This document shows positions 29,900-39,412 of a DNA stretch of 64,000 nucleotides, piece after piece (position 1 is the first letter of the stretch; each line of letters begins with the position of its first letter). The notes under the pieces were generated by a model. That model was not told where the DNA came from and did no database searches. It was given only the letters and a program-made list of their open reading frames with translations. The DNA comes from Mycolicibacterium goodii (GTDB taxonomy: Bacteria; Actinomycetota; Actinomycetes; Mycobacteriales; Mycobacteriaceae): assembly GCF_001187505.1 (NCBI RefSeq), contig NZ_CP012150.1:4402001-4466000 (forward strand). The letters run 5' to 3'. The translations under genes were made by a program, and so were the position numbers.

Positions 29900-30397
29900 A
29901 TGGCTAAGCGACTGTTCCTGGTCTACGCCCTCGTCGAGATGGCGGTGATGGTGGCCCTGGTGGCGACCATCGGTTTCGGCTGGACGGTGCTGCTGCTCCT
30001 GGCGTCGTTCGTCGTCGGGTTGGTGCTCGCCGGATCCCAGGCACGTCGCCAGCTCCGCAAGCTCAGCGGCGGCCTGACCGCGGCGACCGCGCAGGGCGCG
30101 GTCACCGACGGTCTGCTCGTCGCGCTCGGCACCGTCCTGGTCGTCGTTCCGGGTCTGGCCAGTTCGGTGCTCGGCGGCCTGTTGCTGCTGCCGCCGACAC
30201 GGGCCGCCGCGCGGCCGGTGTTGACCGCGATGGCCGCCAAGCGCGTGCCGCTCATCACAACCGCATCGGGTTACCAGTGGACCGCGGGATACCGCGGCGG
30301 GCATGGGGACTACATTGACGGCGAAGTCATCGACGTCACCGACAGCGCGGACGCGGCCGGTGGGGTCGAACCAAACCGCCTTCCCCCCAAGGCCTGA
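29900..30397 (+). CDS. fxsA: FxsA family membrane protein
   Basis: This 165-residue cytoplasmic membrane protein belongs to the FxsA (suppressor of F exclusion of phage T7) family. Hydrophobic helices lie at about residues 5-25, 27-45 and 75-100. The last carries the family motif LVALGTVLVVVPGLASSVLGGLLLLPP in a single stretch. The C-terminal 60 residues are polar and variable. The physiological role of FxsA is not known outside phage interference in E. coli. It lies between PPOX and a YtcJ-type gene, as in M. tuberculosis. Confidence 0.88.
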   Translation: MAKRLFLVYALVEMAVMVALVATIGFGWTVLLLLASFVVGLVLAGSQARRQLRKLSGGLTAATAQGAVTDGLLVALGTVLVVVPGLASSVLGGLLLLPPTRAAARPVLTAMAAKRVPLITTASGYQWTAGYRGGHGDYIDGEVIDVTDSADAAGGVEPNRLPPKA

Positions 30398-30420
30398 CCG
30401 ACACCCGAGCCGAAGACCCC

Positions 30421-32010
30421 TTGACGACACTTCTGATCAACGGGCGGATCCACAGCCCCGCACAACCCGACGCGACCGCCATGGCGGTCCGCGACGGTGT
30501 GATCGCCTGGCTCGGCAGCGACGACGTCGGCCGCACGCTGCACCCGGACGCGCGCGTCGTCGACCTCGAAGGTGGTTTCGTCGCACCGGCGTTCGTCGAC
30601 AGCCACGTCCACGTCACCGCCACCGGACTGAACCTCAACGGCCTGGATCTGCGCGCGGCCACCTCGCTGCGGCACTGTCTGCAACTCCTCGCCGATCACG
30701 CGCAGGTCCACCGCGACGGCCCGGTGTGGGGGCACGGCTGGGACGAATCCGGTTGGCCGGAACGCACCCCGCCGAGCACCGACGACCTCGACGCCGTGCT
30801 GGGCGACCGACCCGCCTATCTGGCCCGGATCGATGTCCACTCGGCGGTCGCGACCACCGCGCTGCGCCGCGTGGTGCCCGATCTGGCCGCCGCGGCCGGG
30901 TTCTCCCCGCAGGACCCGCTGACCGCCGACGCCCACCACCTGATCCGCGCCGCGGCCAGGGCACACCTGACCACCCGGCAGCGCCACGACGCGCGCGTCG
31001 CAGCTCTCGACCATGCCGCCGCACACGGGATCGTCGCGGTGCACGAATGCGCGGGCCCCGAAATCGGCGGCCTCGACGACTGGCTGGAACTGCGCGCACT
31101 CGACCACGGCGTCGACGTGATCGGCCTGTGGGGTGAGGCGGCCCGCGACGCCGACCACGCCAAGTCGCTGATCGCCGAGACCGGCGCCCACGGGCTGGCC
31201 GGGGACCTGTTCGTCGACGGTGCACTGGGATCCCGCACCGCGTTGCTGCACGCGCCGTACAGCGACGCCGGTGACACCCGCGGCAACCGCTACCTCGACC
31301 AGGACACCATCACCGCACATCTGCAGGCCTGCACGCAGGCCGGGATCCCGGCCGGGTTCCACGTCATCGGTGACGCCGCGGTGAGCGCGGTCGTCGACGC
31401 GCTCGCGGTCGTCGCCGGGGAACACGGCGCGCCCGCGGTCGCACGCTGCGGCCACCGCCTCGAACACCTGGAGATGGTCACCGCGGCACAGGCCGCGCAG
31501 CTCGGCGCCTGGGGTGTGACCGCGAGCGTGCAGCCCATGTTCGACGCGCTGTGGGGCGGCGACGCCGGCATGTACGCCCAGCGCCTCGGACCGCAGCGAG
31601 CTCGGCAGCTCAACCCGTTCGCGCTGTTGGCTTCCGAAGGCGTGCCCATCGCGTTCGGCTCGGACACGCCCGTCACCAGCATGAATCCGTGGGAAACCGT
31701 GCGCGCCGCGGTGCTGCACCACACCGAGACGGCCGCGATCTCTCCGCGCGCGGCGTTCACCGCGGCCACCCGCGGCGGCTGGCGCGCCTGCGGTGTGCGC
31801 GACGGTGTGTCGGGCACCCTCACCCCGGGCGCCCCGGCCAGCTACGCGATCTGGGATGCCGACGAGCTCGAGGTCAGTGCGCCGGCCAACGCCGTGCAGC
31901 GCTGGTCGACCGATCCGCGGTCCCGCGTGCCCGCACTGCCCCGCCTGGCCGACGCGGAACTGCCGCGCTGCCGCCAGACCGTGCACCGAGGTGTCGTCAT
32001 CTATGGCTAG
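30421..32010 (+). CDS. Amidohydrolase family protein (YtcJ-type)
   Basis: This 529-residue metal-dependent hydrolase is of the amidohydrolase-3 group. The HxH metal motif is His62/His64 in [12 protein letters not shown]. Further histidines lie in [10 protein letters not shown] and [10 protein letters not shown]. The catalytic aspartate is in [20 protein letters not shown] two-strand composite domain formed by both termini ([12 protein letters not shown] and GVVIYG) is typical. The substrate is unknown. The start is TTG at 30421, and the TAG stop overlaps the lnt start by eight bases. Confidence 0.88.
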   Translation: MTTLLINGRIHSPAQPDATAMAVRDGVIAWLGSDDVGRTLHPDARVVDLEGGFVAPAFVDSHVHVTATGLNLNGLDLRAATSLRHCLQLLADHAQVHRDGPVWGHGWDESGWPERTPPSTDDLDAVLGDRPAYLARIDVHSAVATTALRRVVPDLAAAAGFSPQDPLTADAHHLIRAAARAHLTTRQRHDARVAALDHAAAHGIVAVHECAGPEIGGLDDWLELRALDHGVDVIGLWGEAARDADHAKSLIAETGAHGLAGDLFVDGALGSRTALLHAPYSDAGDTRGNRYLDQDTITAHLQACTQAGIPAGFHVIGDAAVSAVVDALAVVAGEHGAPAVARCGHRLEHLEMVTAAQAAQLGAWGVTASVQPMFDALWGGDAGMYAQRLGPQRARQLNPFALLASEGVPIAFGSDTPVTSMNPWETVRAAVLHHTETAAISPRAAFTAATRGGWRACGVRDGVSGTLTPGAPASYAIWDADELEVSAPANAVQRWSTDPRSRVPALPRLADAELPRCRQTVHRGVVIYG

Positions 32011-33832
32011 CGATCGGGCCAGACGTTTCGACCGGTTCCGGGCACGGCCCAATGAGATCACCGAGGTGATCCCGGCCGTCACCGACGATGACTACGACCC
32101 AGACCTCGACGACCCCGACCTCGACGCCCCCGACCTCGAGGAACCCCTCGAACCCGAGTTGGGCGAGGTTGAAGCCCAGCCCGCCCGCACCGGCGGGCGG
32201 ATCGCGGGCTTCGGCGTGCGCTTCGGCCGGGGTGTGCTCGACCGCTGGGCCCCGCTGAGCGCCGCGATCGGCGGCGGTCTGGCGTTGTGGCTGAGCTTCC
32301 CGCCGATCGGGTGGTGGTTCACGGCGTTCCTCGGGCTGGGGTTGCTGGGCTGGGTGGTCACCCGCCCGGCCACCACCCGGGCCGGGGGATTCGGCTACGG
32401 CGTGCTGTTCGGGCTCGCGTTCTACGTCCCGCTGCTGCCGTGGATCAGCGGTCTGGTCGGTGCCGTGCCGTGGCTGGCGCTGTCCTTCGCCGAAGCGTTG
32501 TTCTGTGGGCTGTTCGGCCTCGTCGCGGTGGTGACCGCCAGGCTGCCGGGTTGGCCGCTGTGGTTGGCGACCCTGTGGGTTGGTGTCGAATGGCTCAAGT
32601 CGGTTTTCCCGTTCGGCGGGTTCCCGTGGGGTGCGGCGAGCTTCGGGCAGACCGGCGGCCCGCTGCTGGCCCTGGCCCGGATCGGCGGAGCGCCGCTGGT
32701 GTCGTTCGCGGTCGCGCTGATCGGCTTCAGCCTCACACTGCTCGCGGTACAGATCGTGTGGTGGTTCAACCACGGCCACAAGCCGGGCGTCCCCGCGCCC
32801 GCGGTGATGCTGCCCGGCGTAGTGATCGCCGCGTCGCTGCTGGTCACCGCGCTGGTGTGGCCACAGGTGCGCCAATCGGGAACCGGCGCCGGTGACGACA
32901 CCGCCGTCACGGTCGCCGCCGTGCAGGGCAATGTGCCGCGGCTCGGGCTGGAGTTCAACGCGCAGCGGCGCGCGGTGCTCGACAACCACGTCAAGGAGAC
33001 CCTGCGCCTGGCCGCCGACGTCAAGGCCGGGCGCGCCGCCCAGCCGATGTTCGTCATCTGGCCCGAGAACTCCTCGGACATCGACCCGCTCGCCAACGCC
33101 GACGCCGCCGCGCAGATCAGCGCAGCGGCCGAGGCCATCGACGCGCCGATCCTGGTCGGCGGTGTGGTGCGCGCCGACGGCTACACCCCCGACAACCCGA
33201 TCGCCAACAACACGGTGATCGTGTGGAACCCCACCGACGGCCCCGGCGAGCGGCACGACAAACAGATCGTGCAGCCGTTCGGCGAGTACCTGCCGTGGCG
33301 GAGCTTCTTCAAACACCTGTCGTCGTACGCCGACCGGGCCGGCTACTTCGTGCCCGGAACCGGCACCGGCGTGGTGCACGCCGCGGGCGTCCCGATCGGC
33401 GTCACCACGTGCTGGGAAGTGATCTTCGACCGCGCCGCCAGGGAGTCGGTGCTCAACGGGGCCCAAGTGCTCACGGTGCCCTCCAACAACGCCACGTTCG
33501 ACGAAGCCATGAGCGCACAGCAACTGGCGTTCGGCAAACTGCGCGCGGTCGAGCATGACCGCTACGTCATCGTCGCGGGCACCACCGGCATCAGCGCGGT
33601 GATCGCCCCCGACGGTCATGAACTGTCACGCACCGAGTGGTTCCAGCCGGCGTACCTGGACAACCAGATCCGGCTCAAGACCGAGCTGACCCCGGCGACG
33701 AAGTGGGGTCCCATCGTGCAGGCGGTGCTGGGCTTCGTAGGTCTCGCGGCGCTGCTCATCGCCATACTGCACAATGGAAAGTTCGTGCCGAGAAAGTGGC
33801 GGCGCCGGTCGGCGACGACCGTAAAACGATGA
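32003..33832 (+). CDS. lnt: Apolipoprotein N-acyltransferase Lnt
   Basis: Lnt (609 aa) transfers a third acyl chain to the N-terminal cysteine of lipoproteins in the cytoplasmic membrane. Residues 1-80 form a cytosolic tail with a very acidic run (about 28-58, repeats of [14 protein letters not shown] type). Eight or so membrane helices follow (85-285), then the nitrilase-like domain (300-560) with the triad Glu355 ([10 protein letters not shown]), Lys420 (RHDKQIV) and Cys470 ([10 protein letters not shown]), and a last helix. In M. tuberculosis Lnt and Ppm1 are one polypeptide; here they are separate. Substrates such as the lipoproteins at 36963, 39413 and 41562 are in the same window. Confidence 0.95.
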   Translation: MASDRARRFDRFRARPNEITEVIPAVTDDDYDPDLDDPDLDAPDLEEPLEPELGEVEAQPARTGGRIAGFGVRFGRGVLDRWAPLSAAIGGGLALWLSFPPIGWWFTAFLGLGLLGWVVTRPATTRAGGFGYGVLFGLAFYVPLLPWISGLVGAVPWLALSFAEALFCGLFGLVAVVTARLPGWPLWLATLWVGVEWLKSVFPFGGFPWGAASFGQTGGPLLALARIGGAPLVSFAVALIGFSLTLLAVQIVWWFNHGHKPGVPAPAVMLPGVVIAASLLVTALVWPQVRQSGTGAGDDTAVTVAAVQGNVPRLGLEFNAQRRAVLDNHVKETLRLAADVKAGRAAQPMFVIWPENSSDIDPLANADAAAQISAAAEAIDAPILVGGVVRADGYTPDNPIANNTVIVWNPTDGPGERHDKQIVQPFGEYLPWRSFFKHLSSYADRAGYFVPGTGTGVVHAAGVPIGVTTCWEVIFDRAARESVLNGAQVLTVPSNNATFDEAMSAQQLAFGKLRAVEHDRYVIVAGTTGISAVIAPDGHELSRTEWFQPAYLDNQIRLKTELTPATKWGPIVQAVLGFVGLAALLIAILHNGKFVPRKWRRRSATTVKR

Positions 33833-33841
33833 AGGAGCCAC

Positions 33842-34639
33842 ATGAGCGTCCCAGGTGAACGAGCGCAGGGTGCGGGGGAGGATCCTGCCACCGTCCGCCC
33901 GAGCCAGCGCACCCTGGTGATCATCCCGACCTACAACGAGCGGGAGAACCTGCCGCTGATCGTCGGGCGCGTTCACAACGCAAACCCGCAGGTGCACATC
34001 CTCGTGGTCGACGACGGCAGCCCGGACGGCACCGGCGCGCTCGCCGACGAACTGGCACTCGCCGACCCAGACCGCATCCACGTCATGCACCGCACCAGCA
34101 AGGCCGGCCTCGGCGCGGCGTACCTCGCGGGCTTCGACTGGGGCCTGGGCCGCGGCTACTCGGTGCTGGTCGAGATGGACGCCGACGGCAGCCACGCCCC
34201 CGAGCAGCTGAGCCGGCTGCTCGACGCCGTCGACGCAGGCGCGGACCTGGCCATCGGCTCGCGCTACGTGCCCGGCGGCACGGTGCGCAACTGGCCGTGG
34301 CGACGGCTGGTGCTGTCCAAGACCGCCAACACCTATTCGCGCCTGCTGTTGGGCGTCGGCATCCACGACATCACCGCCGGCTATCGCGCCTACCGGCGCG
34401 AGGTGCTGGAGAAGATCGACCTGTCCGCGGTGGACTCCAAGGGCTACTGCTTCCAGATCGACCTGACGTGGCGTGCCGTCAACGACGGCTTCTCGGTGGT
34501 CGAGGTGCCGATCACGTTCACCGAGCGCGAGCTCGGCGTGTCGAAGATGAGCGGCTCCAACATCCGCGAGGCGATGTTCAAGGTCGCCGAATGGGGCATC
34601 CGCGGCCGGCTCGACCGGGCCAGGGGTGTGGTCCGCTGA
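33842..34639 (+). CDS. ppm1: Polyprenol-phosphate mannosyltransferase Ppm1
   Basis: This 265-residue GT2 glycosyltransferase moves mannose from GDP-mannose to polyprenol phosphate, supplying the mannose donor for lipomannan, lipoarabinomannan and glycoprotein synthesis. It has [16 protein letters not shown], the nucleotide-binding [11 protein letters not shown], the DxD motif in [12 protein letters not shown], and acceptor-region segments [14 protein letters not shown] and [19 protein letters not shown]. It lacks membrane helices, so it relies on Lnt or lipid for membrane association. AAGGAG precedes the ATG. A bidirectional terminator follows. Confidence 0.96.
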   Translation: MSVPGERAQGAGEDPATVRPSQRTLVIIPTYNERENLPLIVGRVHNANPQVHILVVDDGSPDGTGALADELALADPDRIHVMHRTSKAGLGAAYLAGFDWGLGRGYSVLVEMDADGSHAPEQLSRLLDAVDAGADLAIGSRYVPGGTVRNWPWRRLVLSKTANTYSRLLLGVGIHDITAGYRAYRREVLEKIDLSAVDSKGYCFQIDLTWRAVNDGFSVVEVPITFTERELGVSKMSGSNIREAMFKVAEWGIRGRLDRARGVVR

Positions 34640-34650
34640 CGTCGGATCCG

Positions 34651-34696
34651 AAAACGCGAAAGCCGCGAGTGTGCAATGCACACTCGCGGCTTTTTT
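34651..34696. terminator. Bidirectional intrinsic terminator between ppm1 and rbpA
   Basis: A 13-base-pair stem (GCCGCGAGTGTGC / GCACACTCGCGGC) closes on a three-base loop (AAT, 34675-34677). It is flanked by A-rich sequence on the left and T6 on the right, so it can end transcripts arriving from ppm1 (plus) and rbpA (minus). Confidence 0.85.
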
Positions 34697-34710
34697 CAGA
34701 CGTCAGTCCG

Positions 34711-35049
34711 TCAGCTTCCGCGCCGCTTGGCCTTGATCAGCTCCAGACGCTCCTTGAGCAGCTCCTCGAGCTCGTCGACGGAGCGACGCTCCAGCAGCAT
34801 GTCCCAGTGGGTACGCGGCGGCTTGACCTTCTTCGGCTCCGGCACATCACCCTCGATGAGGGTGCCCTCCATGCCGTTGCGGCAGAGCCACGTACCGGGG
34901 ATCTCGGCGTCGTCGGCGAAAGGTACGTCGAACTCCTCGCCGTTCTCCGTGCGGTAGCGGGCGACCTGACGCGGCGCCAGGTCGTGGTTGCGGTCGGTCT
35001 CGTAGCTCACGGCTCCGAGGCGACTGCCCCGCAGGACACGATCAGCCAT
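34711..35049 (-). CDS. rbpA: RNA polymerase-binding protein RbpA
   Basis: RbpA (112 aa) binds RNA polymerase holoenzyme with SigA/SigB, stabilises the open complex and affects rifampicin tolerance. It is specific to actinobacteria. Recognisable parts are the N-terminal tail MADRVLRGSRLGAVSYE, the core domain with RYRTENGEEFDVPFA and PGTWLCRNG, the basic linker KKVKPPRTHWDML, and the sigma-interacting helix RRSVDELEELLKERLELI. ATG at 35049 is chosen because GAGGAG lies eight bases upstream. Two earlier in-frame ATG codons (35055 and 35058) would be too close to that site, although the start at 35055 is used in some annotations. Confidence 0.96.
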   Translation of the reverse strand: MADRVLRGSRLGAVSYETDRNHDLAPRQVARYRTENGEEFDVPFADDAEIPGTWLCRNGMEGTLIEGDVPEPKKVKPPRTHWDMLLERRSVDELEELLKERLELIKAKRRGS

Positions 35050-35159
35050 CGTCATCACTCCTCATCACGCGATTTCGTCCGGATAATGCAACGCTTTTTG
35101 CCATTGCCAAGTTCCCGACTCGACCGTCCATGATACGCCGATCACAATGCATCGCCGTC

Positions 35160-35175
35160 TACAGTCTGGGTGATG
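35160..35175 (+). promoter_or_regulatory. -10 element of the zinc-ribbon gene
   Basis: TACAGT at 35160-35165 is followed by seven bases and the ATG at 35173, pointing to a leaderless transcript and favouring ATG over the GTG just before it. Confidence 0.4.
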
Positions 35176-35526
35176 ACCACCCCGACGGCCGCCACCACCC
35201 GCAGACGCAACCGTCCGCAGCCGTGCCGGTGGTGCGGACGGGAGGTGCCCGACGCGCAGATGGGACGCCGACGCCAGTACTGCAGGCAGTCCTGCCGCCA
35301 GCGCGCCTACGAACAACGTGCCCTGGTCAAAGGCACCTCGCTGGCACCGGACGCGGTGGTGCTCACGGCCGAGGAGGCCGCGCAGCTGGCCGACCGGGTG
35401 TACCAGGTGCGCTGCGCCGCCGAGGACGTCGCGATCGCCGTCGACGAAGGCGCCGAACCGCACGAGTTACGGCAACTCTGCGATGCTTTGCTGCAGGCCG
35501 CAAAGGCTGCCGATGGCTGGCGATAG
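35173..35526 (+). CDS. Small zinc-ribbon-like protein of unknown function
   Basis: This 117-residue protein has an N-terminal run rich in arginine and then a four-cysteine cluster, CRWC and CRQSC, about 14 residues apart (residues near 17-38). That suggests one bound zinc and possible nucleic-acid contact. The rest is helical and alanine-rich (LTAEEAAQLADRVYQVRCAAEDVAIAVDEG). No family name comes to mind. It is divergent from rbpA across about 120 bases and lies 17 bases before the regulator gene, which has its own -10 element. Confidence 0.75.
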   Translation: MTTPTAATTRRRNRPQPCRWCGREVPDAQMGRRRQYCRQSCRQRAYEQRALVKGTSLAPDAVVLTAEEAAQLADRVYQVRCAAEDVAIAVDEGAEPHELRQLCDALLQAAKAADGWR

Positions 35527-35530
35527 GTCC

Positions 35531-35546
35531 TACGATTGCGTTGGTG
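35531..35546 (+). promoter_or_regulatory. -10 element of the wHTH-hydrolase gene
   Basis: TACGAT at 35531-35536 lies seven bases before GTG at 35544, a likely leaderless start. Confidence 0.4.
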
Positions 35547-36854
35547 GCGACGATTTCTGACCCTCAAGGCGCAACATCGGCATCCGATTCGACGCGGACG
35601 GTGTGGCGATTCGATGACTTCGTGTTGGACACCGGGCGGTTCGAGCTGCGCCGCAGCGACGAGGTGATCCGCGTCGAACCGCAGGTGTTCGACGTCCTGA
35701 CCCAACTGGTCGCCAACCACGACCGCTTCGTCACCAAGGTCGAACTGTTCGACGCGGTGTGGGGTGGGAAGTTCGTCGGCGAGGCCGCGCTCACCAGCCG
35801 GATCAAGGCCGCCCGACGCGCACTCGGCGACGACGGGGAATCCCAGCGCTACATCCGCACCATCCGCGGCCGCGGCTACCAGTTCGTCGGCACCCTGCTC
35901 CAGGACGGAACCGAGACCGGTGCCGGGGTGCAGGTGCAGGCCCAGCCGATGCAGCAGCACGAGGCGGCCGCGGTCACCGGTGCACTCGACGAGTCCGAAC
36001 CGGTCGAGGCCCCGCCACGCCAGCACATCGCGTTCTGCCGCGCCGGCGACGGCGTCCGACTCGCGTACGCGGTGGTGGGGGAGGGCCCGCCGCTGGTGCG
36101 CGCAGCCAACTGGATGACCCACCTCGGCTACGACATCGAGAGCCCGGTGTGGAGTCACTGGGTCCGCGACCTGTCCCGCAACCACACCTTCATCCGCTAC
36201 GACGAGCGTGGCTGCGGACTGTCCGACTGGGAGGCCAGCGACTTCTCGTTCGAGGACTGGGTGGCCGACCTGGAATCGGTGGTCGAAGCCCTCGGGTTGG
36301 AACGCTTTCCGCTGCTTGGGGTTTCGCAGGGCGGTGCGGTCGCGGCCGCATACGCCGCCCGGCACCCGGAACGCGTCACGCGCCTCGTGCTGTGCGGAGC
36401 GTACGCACGGGGGCGCGCGGTACGCGCCGTCGGCGAAGAGGAGAAACGCGCGGCCGCACTGGATCTCGAGCTCGCGCGGGTCGGTTGGGGACGCGACGAC
36501 CCGGCGTTCCGCCAGGTGTTCGCCGCGCAGTTCCTCCCCGACGGCACCCGCGCGGACTGGGACGCGTTCGACCAACTGCAACGCCGCACCACCTCACCCG
36601 AGAACGCGGTGCGCTTCCTGGAGGCGTTCGCGCGCATCGACGTACGCGACGAGGCGCAGGAAGTACGCTGTCCGACACTGGTGATGCACTCACGTGACGA
36701 CCACCGGGTGCCCATCCGGTTCGGCGAGGAACTCGCGGCCCTGATCGACGATTCCCGCATGGTGGCACTGGACAGCAACAACCACCTGCTGACCGCGACC
36801 GAACCGGCGTGGCCGGTGTTCCGGGAGAACCTCGAGGCGTTCCTGGCCGAGTGA
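35544..36854 (+). CDS. Winged-helix (OmpR/PhoB-type) DNA-binding domain fused to alpha/beta hydrolase
   Basis: The protein has 436 residues. Residues about 20-115 are a DNA-binding winged helix of the OmpR/CadC type (FDDFVLDTGRFELRR, RVEPQVFDVLTQLV, ALTSRIKAARRALGDDG, IRTIRGRGYQFVG). A Gln/Glu-rich linker (120-160) leads to an alpha/beta hydrolase (about 160-436) with Ser261 in LLGVSQGGAVAAA, Asp385 or Asp386 in HSRDDHRVP and His414 in SNNHLL, so the triad looks complete. No receiver domain and no transmembrane helix is present. The hydrolase part may sense or cleave a small ester or lactone that controls DNA binding. GTG at 35544 is supported by the -10 element seven bases upstream; a TTG at 35541 is also possible. 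Confidence 0.88.
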   Translation: MATISDPQGATSASDSTRTVWRFDDFVLDTGRFELRRSDEVIRVEPQVFDVLTQLVANHDRFVTKVELFDAVWGGKFVGEAALTSRIKAARRALGDDGESQRYIRTIRGRGYQFVGTLLQDGTETGAGVQVQAQPMQQHEAAAVTGALDESEPVEAPPRQHIAFCRAGDGVRLAYAVVGEGPPLVRAANWMTHLGYDIESPVWSHWVRDLSRNHTFIRYDERGCGLSDWEASDFSFEDWVADLESVVEALGLERFPLLGVSQGGAVAAAYAARHPERVTRLVLCGAYARGRAVRAVGEEEKRAAALDLELARVGWGRDDPAFRQVFAAQFLPDGTRADWDAFDQLQRRTTSPENAVRFLEAFARIDVRDEAQEVRCPTLVMHSRDDHRVPIRFGEELAALIDDSRMVALDSNNHLLTATEPAWPVFRENLEAFLAE

Positions 36855-36898
36855 TCCGGGCCGTGACCAGGCAGTGACCGCAAAGGCCCGGCCCGCGG

Positions 36899-36920
36899 AT
36901 CTCCACACAATCTCCACACA
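36899..36920 (+). repeat. Two tandem copies of ATCTCCACACA
   Basis: Two adjacent 11-base copies lie 43 bases before the lipoprotein start at 36963. They could be a regulator-binding direct repeat or a chance duplication. Confidence 0.45.
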
Positions 36921-36962
36921 TTCTTCATGTGCGCCGGGCCGGGCGGATCCATGCTTGATCAC

Positions 36963-37682
36963 ATGAGAAAACAACTCCGCTCCCTGATCATCGGTGTCGG
37001 CGCCATGGTCGCACTCGGCACGATGTCCGCATGCTCCGGCGGAAGCACCACCGAGACGGCCACGTCGGCGGCGACCACCGCGCCGGCGGCCACCAGCTCC
37101 GAGGCGCCCGCGCCGCTGCCCCAGGCCATCCGGTACATGGCCGACATGCCGACGCCGGACGGCAAGACCATGAGCATCGGCATCGCCGTCGACGGCGACA
37201 TGGTGACGGCGTACGCGTGCAACGGTGTCGACGACGAGGCGTGGTTCTTCGGCAACCAGGCCGACGGTGACCTCGACATCACCTCGCGGTTCCGCGACAC
37301 CCTCAAGGCCGACATGACCGCCGCCGACGCCAAGGGCGAACTGACCATGAACGGCGTCAACTACACGTTCACCGCGATGCCGGTCAGCGAACCCGCGGGT
37401 ATGTACACCGCGGCGTTCGAGGGCGTGCGCTCGTCGTGGATCGTGCACCCCGACGGTTCGGTCACCGGCGTGCAGTTCAACGGCGGCATCAGCGGCCGCG
37501 ACTTCGAGCAGGCCGAACTGCAGCAGCTCAACGCGGCACAGTTCCAGTCGCAGGTGCGCAACAAGCGCAAGCTGCAGCAGGCCCAGCAGCTGATCCGACT
37601 GCAGAACGGCGCGTTCAGGTCGACCATCAACGGCCACGAGGTGACTCCCGAGCTCGTCACCGGCACGACCCGGTTCGGCTGA
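36963..37682 (+). CDS. Putative secreted lipoprotein
   Basis: This 239-residue protein has a lipoprotein signal peptide: basic MRKQLR, a hydrophobic core, and the lipobox TMSAC with the modified cysteine near residue 25. A Ser/Thr/Ala-rich spacer (about 27-55) precedes a soluble domain without recognised motif. The domain contains MSIGIAVDGDMVTAYACNG, a possible beta-strand start, and a Gln-rich helical C-terminus. The ATG at 36963 is selected because it starts the signal peptide; an upstream GTG is in frame. Maturation would need Lgt, LspA and the Lnt encoded at 32003. Confidence 0.8.
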   Translation: MRKQLRSLIIGVGAMVALGTMSACSGGSTTETATSAATTAPAATSSEAPAPLPQAIRYMADMPTPDGKTMSIGIAVDGDMVTAYACNGVDDEAWFFGNQADGDLDITSRFRDTLKADMTAADAKGELTMNGVNYTFTAMPVSEPAGMYTAAFEGVRSSWIVHPDGSVTGVQFNGGISGRDFEQAELQQLNAAQFQSQVRNKRKLQQAQQLIRLQNGAFRSTINGHEVTPELVTGTTRFG

Positions 37683-37704
37683 GCGGACCGCCGCACCGCA
37701 ACCC

Positions 37705-37749
37705 CCGGCCCCGCCGGAGTGCTCCACCCGGTCACTCCCGCGGGGCCGG
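37705..37749 (+). terminator. Possible stem-loop terminator after the lipoprotein gene
   Basis: Inverted repeat CCGGCCCCGC / GCGGGGCCGG (10 base pairs) with a 25-base loop lies 22 bases after the stop. Only two T residues follow, so at best it is an atypical terminator of the kind proposed in mycobacteria. Confidence 0.4.
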
Positions 37750-37837
37750 TTCATGTCCGGCGTTCGACTATTGCGTTTGATTCAGCCCGATTCCAATGCT
37801 TTCCGCGCGCCCGGGTGCTGCGTAACGTCGGCTCACC

Positions 37838-38644
37838 GTGACTGCTTCCAGTGTGTCGGCCGCCCCGACGGCACCCACTGTCACTCGCCGGTGGACCGAC
37901 CGGAAATGGGCGATCATCCGGGTCATCTCACCGGTGGTCCTGTTGGGTCTGTGGCAGCTCGGCAGCGCCGTCGGCCTGATCTCCCAGGACGTCCTGCCCG
38001 CACCGTCGCTGATCGTGGAAGCCGGCATCGAGCTGATCCGCAACGGCCAACTCGCCGACGCCCTGCGGGTTTCCGGGGCGCGGGTCGCCATCGGGTTGCT
38101 GCTCGGCGGCGTCGTCGGCGTCGCGCTGGGCACCGCGGTGGGATTGTCACGGTGGCTCGAGGCCACCGTCGACCCGCCGATGCAGATGATCCGCGCGCTG
38201 CCGCATTTGGGCCTGATCCCGTTGTTCATACTCTGGTTCGGCATCGGCGAGCTGCCCAAGGTGCTGCTGGTGGCGCTCGGCGTGAGTTTCCCGCTGTACC
38301 TCAACACCTTCTCGGCGATCCGCCAGGTCGACCCCAAACTGTTCGAAACCGCTCAGGTGCTCGGCTTCTCGTTCTGGCAGCGGTTCCGGACCATCATCGT
38401 GCCCAGCGCCGCGCCGCAGGTGCTGGTGGGCTTGCGGCAGTCATTGGCCATCGCGTGGCTGACGCTGATCGTGGCCGAACAGATCAACGCCGACAAGGGA
38501 ATCGGCTTCCTCATCAACAACGCACGCGATTTCCTGCGCATCGACATCATCATCTTCGGCCTGATCGTCTACGCCCTGCTGGGCATCGGGACCGATGCGA
38601 TCGTCCGCGCACTGGAACGCCGAGCCCTGAGGTACCGCACATGA
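37838..38644 (+). CDS. ssuC: Aliphatic sulfonate ABC transporter permease SsuC
   Basis: This 268-residue, six-helix inner-membrane permease carries sulfonates into the cell together with SsuB and SsuA. The conserved cytoplasmic EAA loop is ETAQVLGFSFWQRFRTIIVPS near residues 165-185, where the ATPase docks. The segment PPMQMIRALPHLGLIPLFI is typical of the SsuC/TauC group. The start is GTG at 37838; TAACGT ten bases upstream (37822-37827) could be the -10 of the operon. The stop overlaps ssuB (ATGA). Confidence 0.92.
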   Translation: MTASSVSAAPTAPTVTRRWTDRKWAIIRVISPVVLLGLWQLGSAVGLISQDVLPAPSLIVEAGIELIRNGQLADALRVSGARVAIGLLLGGVVGVALGTAVGLSRWLEATVDPPMQMIRALPHLGLIPLFILWFGIGELPKVLLVALGVSFPLYLNTFSAIRQVDPKLFETAQVLGFSFWQRFRTIIVPSAAPQVLVGLRQSLAIAWLTLIVAEQINADKGIGFLINNARDFLRIDIIIFGLIVYALLGIGTDAIVRALERRALRYRT

Positions 38645-39378
38645 CCGTCACCTCCGAACGATCCGTCACGACCGCGGCCGAACTGCGCGGTGTCGACAAG
38701 TGGTACGGCCGTCACCATGTCCTGCGCGATGTGTCGCTGCGGGTCGGTTCCGGTGAGATCGTCGCCCTCATCGGCCGCAGCGGGTCCGGCAAGTCGACCG
38801 TGCTGCGGGTGCTCGCCGGGCTGTCGACCGACCACACCGGCGAATGCCGCGTCGCCGGTGCCCCCGCGCTGGCGTTCCAGGAACCGCGCCTGTTCCCGTG
38901 GCGCGATGTCCGCACCAACGTCTCCTACGGGCTGACCCGCACGCGCCTGCCCCGCGCCGAGGCCCTCGCGAGGGCCGACCGGGCACTGGCCGACGTTGGG
39001 CTCGCCGACCGCGGCGACGTGTGGCCGCTGACGCTGTCCGGCGGTCAGGCGCAACGGGTTTCGTTGGCGCGCGCCCTGGTCGCCGAGCCGCAACTGCTGC
39101 TGCTCGACGAGCCGTTCGGTGCGCTCGACGCGCTCACCCGGCTGAGCATGCGCACGCTGCTGCTCGATCTGTGGCGCGAACACCGGTTCGGGGTCCTGCT
39201 GGTCACCCACGACGTCGACGAGGCCGTCGCCCTCGCCGACCGGGTACTCGTGCTCGACGACGGCGCGGTCGTACACACCCTCGACATCGAGGACACCCGA
39301 CGGTCCCCTGGCGATCCATCGCCGGCGACCGAACGTTACCGCGCCGAACTGCTCGAGCACCTCGGCGTGCAGTTCTAG
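38641..39378 (+). CDS. ssuB: Aliphatic sulfonate ABC transporter ATP-binding protein SsuB
   Basis: This 245-residue ABC ATPase energises the SsuABC importer at the cytoplasmic face of the membrane. Walker A is GRSGSGKST, Q-loop LAFQEPRLFPWRDV, signature LSGGQAQRVSLARAL, Walker B LLLLDEPFGALDALTR, and H-loop LLVTHDVDEAVALAD. The Q-loop EPRLFPWRDV is characteristic of nitrate/sulfonate/taurine transporters. It overlaps ssuC by four bases. Confidence 0.93.
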   Translation: MTVTSERSVTTAAELRGVDKWYGRHHVLRDVSLRVGSGEIVALIGRSGSGKSTVLRVLAGLSTDHTGECRVAGAPALAFQEPRLFPWRDVRTNVSYGLTRTRLPRAEALARADRALADVGLADRGDVWPLTLSGGQAQRVSLARALVAEPQLLLLDEPFGALDALTRLSMRTLLLDLWREHRFGVLLVTHDVDEAVALADRVLVLDDGAVVHTLDIEDTRRSPGDPSPATERYRAELLEHLGVQF

Positions 39379-39412
39379 GCAGATGGCACACAGGACAAGG
39401 GGGACCGTTCGC

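Noticed and set aside
30310..33619. 590- and 540-codon minus-strand frames across the amidohydrolase and lnt
   Set aside because: Both are shadows of genes with clear catalytic motifs on the plus strand.
39383..39412. Start of ssuA at 39383
   Set aside because: ATG at 39413 has a better-spaced AGGGGGA and begins a normal lipoprotein signal peptide.
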